This document shows, piece after piece, positions 63,070 through 64,000 of a stretch of 64,000 bases of DNA (its first letter is position 1; each line of letters starts with the position of its first letter). Origin of the DNA: an uncultured Mycoplasmatota bacterium. GTDB taxonomy: Bacteria; Bacillota_I; Bacilli_A; RF39; UBA660. The notes beneath the pieces were generated by a model. It was not told the origin of the DNA, did not search any database, and saw only the letters and a program-made list of their open reading frames with translations. The stretch is from contig URQZ01000001.1 of NCBI GenBank assembly GCA_900550255.1, positions 62,001 through 126,000 of the forward strand. The letters are read 5' to 3'. A program made the position numbers and the translations under genes.

Positions 63070-63111
63070 TAAAAAGACTGGGATTTGCGACATAAAAGTC
63101 ATCTCAGTCTT
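63070..63111 (-). terminator. Possible terminator downstream of ppdK
   Basis: AAGACTGAGAT and ATCCCAGTCTT pair with one mismatch around a 20-nt loop, with five T after it on the minus strand. The spacer between ppdK and it (63112-63246) holds a 38-codon GTG frame without RBS that is probably not a gene. Confidence 0.5.
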
Positions 63112-63246
63112 AAAATTATATATAAACATCAAGAATAACAGGTTTTTTAATGACTATATTTTTACATTCAGGTATATCATTTTTATACCTTATAATATCG
63201 TCATTCGTAATGATTATACGGCTTAAAAACACTTTTGTTCTTTTAT

Positions 63247-64000
63247 CTACTTTTGCGTTCCAGACTTGATAGCGGCTTGTGCAGCTGCAAGTCTTGCTGT
63301 TGGAACTCTAAATGGAGAACATGACACATAATTAAGTCCTATTCTATGGCAAAATTCAACACTACTTGGTTCTCCACCATGTTCACCACATATACCAAGT
63401 TCAATATTTGGTCGTGTTTGTTTTGCTTTACTAATTGCAATTTTCATAAATTCTCCAACTCCAGTTTGATCTATTCTTTCAAAAGGATCATTTTCAAATA
63501 TTTTTTTACTATAATAATCATTCAAAAATTTAGAAGCATCATCCCTTGAAAATCCATAAGTCATTTGTGTTAAATCATTTGTTCCAAAACTAAAAAATTC
63601 TGCATATTTAGCAATTTCATCAGCAATAATAGTAGCACGTGGTACTTCTATCATTGTTCCAACTTGATATTTTAAATCAATACCTGATTTTTCAATTATT
63701 TCTTTTGCTGTTTCATCAACAATATTTTTTACATATTTAAGTTCATTAACATCACCAATTAAAGGTATCATTATTTCTGGAGAAACGTTAATATTTTCTT
63801 TTGTTACATTAATAGCCGCTTCTATGACAGCTCTCGTTTGCATGCGTGCAATTTCTGGATAAGTTATAGCTAGACGACAACCACGATGTCCCATCATTGG
63901 ATTAAATTCTTTTAATTCACTAACTCTATCTTTTAACTCTTCAAATGTCATATCAAGAGATACAGCTAATTCCTTTAATTCTTCATCCGTTTTTGGTAAG
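63247..64000 (-). CDS. ppdK: Pyruvate, phosphate dikinase, C-terminal part
   Basis: The visible 251 aa are the end of the PEP/pyruvate-binding barrel; the rest lies beyond the right edge. Motifs: FNPMMGHRGCRLAITYPEIA, GTMIEVPRATIIADEI, FFSFGTNDLTQMTYGFSRDD, and LGICGEHGGEPSSVEFC with the catalytic Cys followed by the closing PFRVPTARLAAAQAA. PPDK interconverts pyruvate and PEP using ATP and phosphate and is common in anaerobic Firmicutes. The typical 'GHRGCRLG' motif is GHRGCRLA here. Confidence 0.97.
   Translation of the reverse strand, partial: LPKTDEELKELAVSLDMTFEELKDRVSELKEFNPMMGHRGCRLAITYPEIARMQTRAVIEAAINVTKENINVSPEIMIPLIGDVNELKYVKNIVDETAKEIIEKSGIDLKYQVGTMIEVPRATIIADEIAKYAEFFSFGTNDLTQMTYGFSRDDASKFLNDYYSKKIFENDPFERIDQTGVGEFMKIAISKAKQTRPNIELGICGEHGGEPSSVEFCHRIGLNYVSCSPFRVPTARLAAAQAAIKSGTQK

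Noticed and set aside
63112..63246. 38-codon GTG frame after ppdK
   Set aside because: No RBS and no recognised motif; the sequence is compatible with chance in AT-rich DNA.
1..64000. Mycoplasma-type code (UGA as Trp)
   Set aside because: Several genes end at TGA with correct family length (for example the radical SAM and dTMP-kinase-like genes), and Trp is coded by TGG throughout.
1..64000. CRISPR array
   Set aside because: No set of regularly spaced repeats with unique spacers was seen; the only clear tandem repeat is the coding Ser repeat near 50133-50195.

Overview
The window is a very AT-rich stretch of a bacterial chromosome. It reads as a cell-walled, low-GC Gram-positive of the Bacillota (Bacilli/Erysipelotrichia or an uncultured gut lineage such as RF39). 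The grounds are the AT content, Firmicutes-style AGGAGG and GGTGATAA ribosome binding sites, standard UGA stops, a complete wall-synthesis block (class B PBP, MraY, FtsW, MurC, LspA), a SpoIIP-like amidase and a LexA/DinR-type operator. The exact lineage is an inference. Nearly all genes lie on the minus strand.

Layout. 1-7.8 kb: 3' part of an FtsK/SpoIIIE translocase gene, a promoter-driven 6S-like RNA, a pseudopilin, a ZIP transporter, a rhodanese lipoprotein, small envelope proteins and a SpoIIP-like amidase. 7.8-12.8 kb: topA and a three-gene 2-hydroxyacyl-CoA dehydratase/activase-like operon. 12.9-21 kb: a DUF1540 miniprotein, an 861-aa pilin-headed surface protein and two large polytopic membrane proteins. 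21-28.6 kb: gltX between tRNA-Glu(CTC) and tRNA-Gln(CTG), zinc-ribbon membrane proteins, a long divergent ThyX-like protein, unknown genes and tRNA-Arg(CCT). 28.6-39.8 kb: HD hydrolase, DUF3048 protein, rhomboid, TspO, RluD-type synthase, LspA, UvrA (with a LexA-like box in its promoter), PriA and another pilin-like protein. 39.9-44 kb: ftsI/pbp, mraY and ftsW on the plus strand. 44-49 kb: an IS/MITE-like remnant, murC, a YugP-type protease, cysS, a cysteine synthase and two tRNAs. 49-54.8 kb: two adjacent membrane-anchored low-complexity surface proteins, an Smr protein and a PfkB kinase.

55-63 kb is an accessory island and the most interesting part. Seven tightly packed genes (HAD phosphatase, COG1031-like radical SAM enzyme with a CX5CX2C cluster, Asp/Glu-racemase-like protein, HhH-glycosylase-like protein, dTMP-kinase-like protein, PfkB/P-loop kinase fusion, MazG-like pyrophosphohydrolase) run from one promoter to one terminator. 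A deoxyribosyltransferase-like gene follows. The combination points to an undescribed nucleoside/nucleotide-modifying pathway. Decayed genes flank it: a frameshifted ParB and an HTH gene without a start codon upstream, and a frameshifted helical protein downstream. This suggests it arrived on, or was rearranged by, a conjugative element. The window ends inside ppdK.

All gene identities were read from sequence motifs without database searches.
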